DNA of 6,934 bases, taken from an uncultured Flavobacteriales bacterium (GTDB taxonomy: Bacteria > Bacteroidota > Bacteroidia > Flavobacteriales_D > Crocinitomicaceae). The notes below the pieces were generated by a model. The model ran no database searches. It saw only the letters and a list, made by a program, of their open reading frames with translations, and was not told where the DNA came from. The stretch covers positions 1-6,934 of the forward strand of contig CAJWCX010000062.1 of NCBI GenBank assembly GCA_913031405.1. Reading direction: 5' to 3'. The position numbers and the translations under genes are program-made. Each line of letters begins with the position of its first letter. Within the stretch, counting starts at the first letter, position 1. Positions 4,691-6,934 of the stretch are shown in pieces.

Positions 4691-6900
4691 TTTTCAGAAA
4701 TATTTACTTTCTTACAATTTTAAATGTTTTTCCTTCCTTAATCCATGCTCAAGGAATTGAGATTGCACCTATGGTACAAAACCCATTGATTCAAAGTGAG
4801 TATCGGGAAAAATCAAATACAATAGATAGTACATTTATTTTCAGTACAGATACGATTTCGATTCCCTTTTTTGATAATTTCACGACGAATAAAATTCAAG
4901 AATATACAGAGGACTTTTCGAACCCTTTAACGACCAGCGAGGTGTATTATTTGATTCTGAATCAAGCAACAGGATTGCCGATTCTTAACAACGTATTTTA
5001 CACCAATCAGGTAACATTTCATCGATATATTGACATTGCCAACGACACCTATTCAGACACTATCTTTATACCCATAAATGCGGAGATAGCAGACTTTACT
5101 TCCTACCCCGTTCTCTATAGCCCTTTGGACTTGTATCCCCCTTATTACATCTATGATACTATTGGAGTCGGTAACCCCCCTGATACCATATGGATTGATT
5201 CCCCCTCGTACGTACAAGACTCAGTCACACAATTTTTTATGTCTATCTCAGATCCAGAAAAGTTGTGGAAGGACGATTACGCCTACCATAATTATCGGTT
5301 TGGTTTAAATCCAAGAACTTTAGGAGTCATGACATTCGACGGACTTGATGCAAGTGGATATCCATATGCCATAGGAACAACAACAACGGGATACGCCGAT
5401 TATCTTACTTCCAAACCAATTGATCTAAGTGAAACAAATATTTCGGACTCGATTTATTTATCGTTTTTATATCAGTCTCAGGGCCTAGGAGACATACCTG
5501 AGCCATCTGACTCGCTGATACTTGAATTTTATTCTCAAAGTCAAAATCAATGGTTTCATATCTGGTCAGACTCGGGAAAGGCTGTAGGGCCTTTTAAGTT
5601 GATTCACCTGCCAATAAATAATCCCGATTTTTTTTCTGATGCATTTCAATTTAGGTTTAAAAACTACGGTGCCTTGTCTGGCGCATTAGATCATTTTCAT
5701 CTAGATATGGTTTCCATAAAACCCTCGGAGTTTTTGGATACCATTTTTAGTGATTTTTCTTTTGTCTACCCTATCAATACCTTGATAAAAGATTACACCT
5801 CTGTTCCTTGGGACCACTATAAGTTTAGTGTTGATAATAGAATGACAGATTCTCTTCAAGTTTTATTATATAATGGGAGTGCTACACCTGAAAACTATTT
5901 AGATGGAAGTATTGAGGTTTTTAAGTCGGGTGTAAGTGAGGGCTTGTTTAATTTGCCTGGTTTCACTTTGGCTGAAGAACAAATTAATTATTTCCCTCTC
6001 TCATATGCCAGTTCATACCATGATTTATCTACGGGCTATGAGTTTGATAAGGCCCTAAATGGCAAATACGAAGAGTTTGAAGTTTTGACGAGTGCTACAG
6101 CGCAATTTGATAATTATGAACCAAATGATTCCATCAGATTCACACAAGGTTTTTATAATTATTACAGCTATGATGATGGCTCTGCGGAAGCGGCATTTGG
6201 ATTGACAGGTGTACAAACTCGACTTGCTGTTCATTTTGAAAGTTACGAGGCTGATAGCATTATAGGGATTGATTTCTCTTTCGTGCCCTCTGTCAATGAT
6301 GTTTCTGATAAACTCTTTTTATTGACCGTGTGGTCTGACGATAATGGGGTTCCTGGTGAGGTCTTGTATGAGGATGATGTGTTTTCTCCTAGAGTTCCTA
6401 TTTATGCTCAGGGCCATAATAATTTTGTTCCCTATTATTTTATCGATACTTCAAAAGTGTCGGTTGGTACTTCTTTTTTTGTGGGCTGGCGACAATTGGA
6501 TCCGGATCGGCTTAATTTAGGTTTAGATAGAAACATTGACAAGAGTCATGAGATTTTTTACAGTGTAGATGGTGGAGGTTCGTGGTTGTTATCCCCTTTT
6601 TCAGGCAGTGCAATGATTAGGCCCATCTTCTCCACGGCCATGGACGCCTCTTTGGGATTAACTGCGCCTACGGTATCTAGTCATCAACTATTGATTTACC
6701 CGAACCCTGCGGATCAAGTTATCTCGGTTGAACTGCCCTTATCCTATGCGAATTCAAAGAAATTATTAATGGATGGGTATGGTCGTATCATACAGGAAAC
6801 CATTTCTGATGCTTTTGATTTATCAAATGTAAGCCCAGGAATATACTTTGTATGCGTCCCTGCTTATTCTTCAGCCTTATCAAAAGTCATTAAGCGCTAA
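4687..6900 (+). CDS. Large exported protein with T9SS type A C-terminal sorting domain
   Basis: A 737-residue protein exported through Sec and then the type IX system to the cell surface or medium; its activity is unknown. The signal peptide ends at IHA (19-21), leaving a mature start Gln22-Gly23. PFFDNF (60-65) appears to open a jelly-roll or MAM-like module that resumes after a long insertion at KLWKDDYAYHNYRFG (192-206) and runs through TLGVMTFDGLDASGYPY (211-227), DYLTSKPIDLS (238-248), YLSFLYQSQGLGD (257-269) and FQFRFKNYGALSG (320-332) to about 345. A middle beta region (350-490) is followed by a second module, from YDDGSAEAAFGL (495-506) through FFVGWRQLD (597-605) to GSAMIRPIFS (640-649). 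The C-terminal sorting domain covers 668-737, with YPNPA at 671-675, SPGIYFV at 649-plus-50 (about 716-722) and terminal KVIKR. No catalytic motif is recognised; carbohydrate or protein binding is only a guess. The start overlaps the PASTA stop by 4 bases (ATGA), so translation is probably coupled. Confidence 0.9.
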   Translation: MIFRNIYFLTILNVFPSLIHAQGIEIAPMVQNPLIQSEYREKSNTIDSTFIFSTDTISIPFFDNFTTNKIQEYTEDFSNPLTTSEVYYLILNQATGLPILNNVFYTNQVTFHRYIDIANDTYSDTIFIPINAEIADFTSYPVLYSPLDLYPPYYIYDTIGVGNPPDTIWIDSPSYVQDSVTQFFMSISDPEKLWKDDYAYHNYRFGLNPRTLGVMTFDGLDASGYPYAIGTTTTGYADYLTSKPIDLSETNISDSIYLSFLYQSQGLGDIPEPSDSLILEFYSQSQNQWFHIWSDSGKAVGPFKLIHLPINNPDFFSDAFQFRFKNYGALSGALDHFHLDMVSIKPSEFLDTIFSDFSFVYPINTLIKDYTSVPWDHYKFSVDNRMTDSLQVLLYNGSATPENYLDGSIEVFKSGVSEGLFNLPGFTLAEEQINYFPLSYASSYHDLSTGYEFDKALNGKYEEFEVLTSATAQFDNYEPNDSIRFTQGFYNYYSYDDGSAEAAFGLTGVQTRLAVHFESYEADSIIGIDFSFVPSVNDVSDKLFLLTVWSDDNGVPGEVLYEDDVFSPRVPIYAQGHNNFVPYYFIDTSKVSVGTSFFVGWRQLDPDRLNLGLDRNIDKSHEIFYSVDGGGSWLLSPFSGSAMIRPIFSTAMDASLGLTAPTVSSHQLLIYPNPADQVISVELPLSYANSKKLLMDGYGRIIQETISDAFDLSNVSPGIYFVCVPAYSSALSKVIKR
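6688..6897 (+). other. T9SS type A sorting domain coding segment
   Basis: This segment encodes the last 70 residues of the large exported protein (668-737). It starts LLIYPNPADQ, continues with the middle strand pair (KLLMDGYGRII) and SPGIYFV, and ends in a basic KVIKR. The order of the YPNP, G-x-x-I/V, L-x-x-G-x-Y and terminal basic motifs is the standard type A signal, which is recognised by the T9SS translocon and usually removed by the PorU-type sortase when cargo is attached to A-LPS or released. Confidence 0.9.
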
Positions 6901-6934
6901 ATGGAAGAGGATCAAACATTAGAAAGCAATCAGG
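6901..6934 (+). CDS. Start of a further operon gene, cut by the window edge (possibly RluA-family pseudouridine synthase)
   Basis: An ATG directly follows the TAA of the T9SS gene with no spacer and opens a frame that reads MEEDQTLESNQ up to the window end. The acidic start fits the N-termini of many Bacteroidota RluA/RluD-family 23S rRNA pseudouridine synthases, and such a gene commonly lies near the PASTA gene in this phylum. Eleven codons cannot identify a family, so the product is an inference from gene order. That a coding start exists here is supported by the same tight packing (ATGA overlap, 1- and 4-base gaps) seen elsewhere in the window. Confidence 0.45.
   Translation, partial: MEEDQTLESNQ

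Noticed and set aside
4542..4760. Plus-strand open frame of 72 codons across the PASTA-T9SS junction.
   Set aside because: It overlaps two convincing genes in another frame and has no domain or plausible start context.

Overview
The window looks like a chromosomal housekeeping segment from a Bacteroidota bacterium, probably of the Flavobacteriia type. The evidence is a type IX secretion (T9SS) type A sorting domain at the end of the largest protein, a Bacteroidota-type DUF2279 protein, a YtxJ-type bacilliredoxin, an AT-rich sequence, A/T-rich start regions without clear Shine-Dalgarno sites, and very tight gene packing. The genus cannot be told from the sequence. No mobile element, CRISPR array, tRNA, rRNA or phage gene is visible, and no stretch above 300 bases lacks a gene.

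Layout: (1) 1-2186, plus strand, is a compact operon: the 3' part of pheS (phenylalanyl-tRNA synthetase alpha), a YtxJ-type bacilliredoxin 1 base later, and a type I glutaminyl-peptide cyclotransferase lipoprotein 4 bases after that. (2) 2183-3064, minus strand, is a single exported DUF2279 protein. It converges on the cyclotransferase so closely that the two stop codons share one TTAA. (3) 3065-3136 is a 72-base divergent intergenic region, the only place in the window where promoters are expected. (4) 3137-6934, plus strand, is a second operon: a LOG-family nucleotide phosphoribohydrolase, a membrane-anchored three-PASTA protein (GTG start, 27-base gap), a 737-residue T9SS-exported surface or secreted protein (ATGA overlap), and the first 11 codons of another gene abutting it. 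From its position that last gene could be the RluA-family pseudouridine synthase often found near PASTA genes in this phylum.

How the genes fit together: the window mixes translation (PheS), thiol redox (YtxJ), purine nucleotide metabolism (LOG) and envelope or export biology (cyclotransferase, DUF2279, PASTA, T9SS protein). The most interesting link is between the glutaminyl cyclase and the exported proteins. Both predicted signal-peptidase-I substrates here (DUF2279 and the T9SS protein) have glutamine at the predicted first mature position. This is the reported Bacteroidetes 'Q-rule', in which a glutaminyl cyclase caps new N-termini as pyroglutamate. I did not find a clearly undescribed multi-gene system. 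The least explained protein segment is a roughly 125-residue Tyr/Pro/Asp-rich stretch inside the N-terminal module of the T9SS protein.
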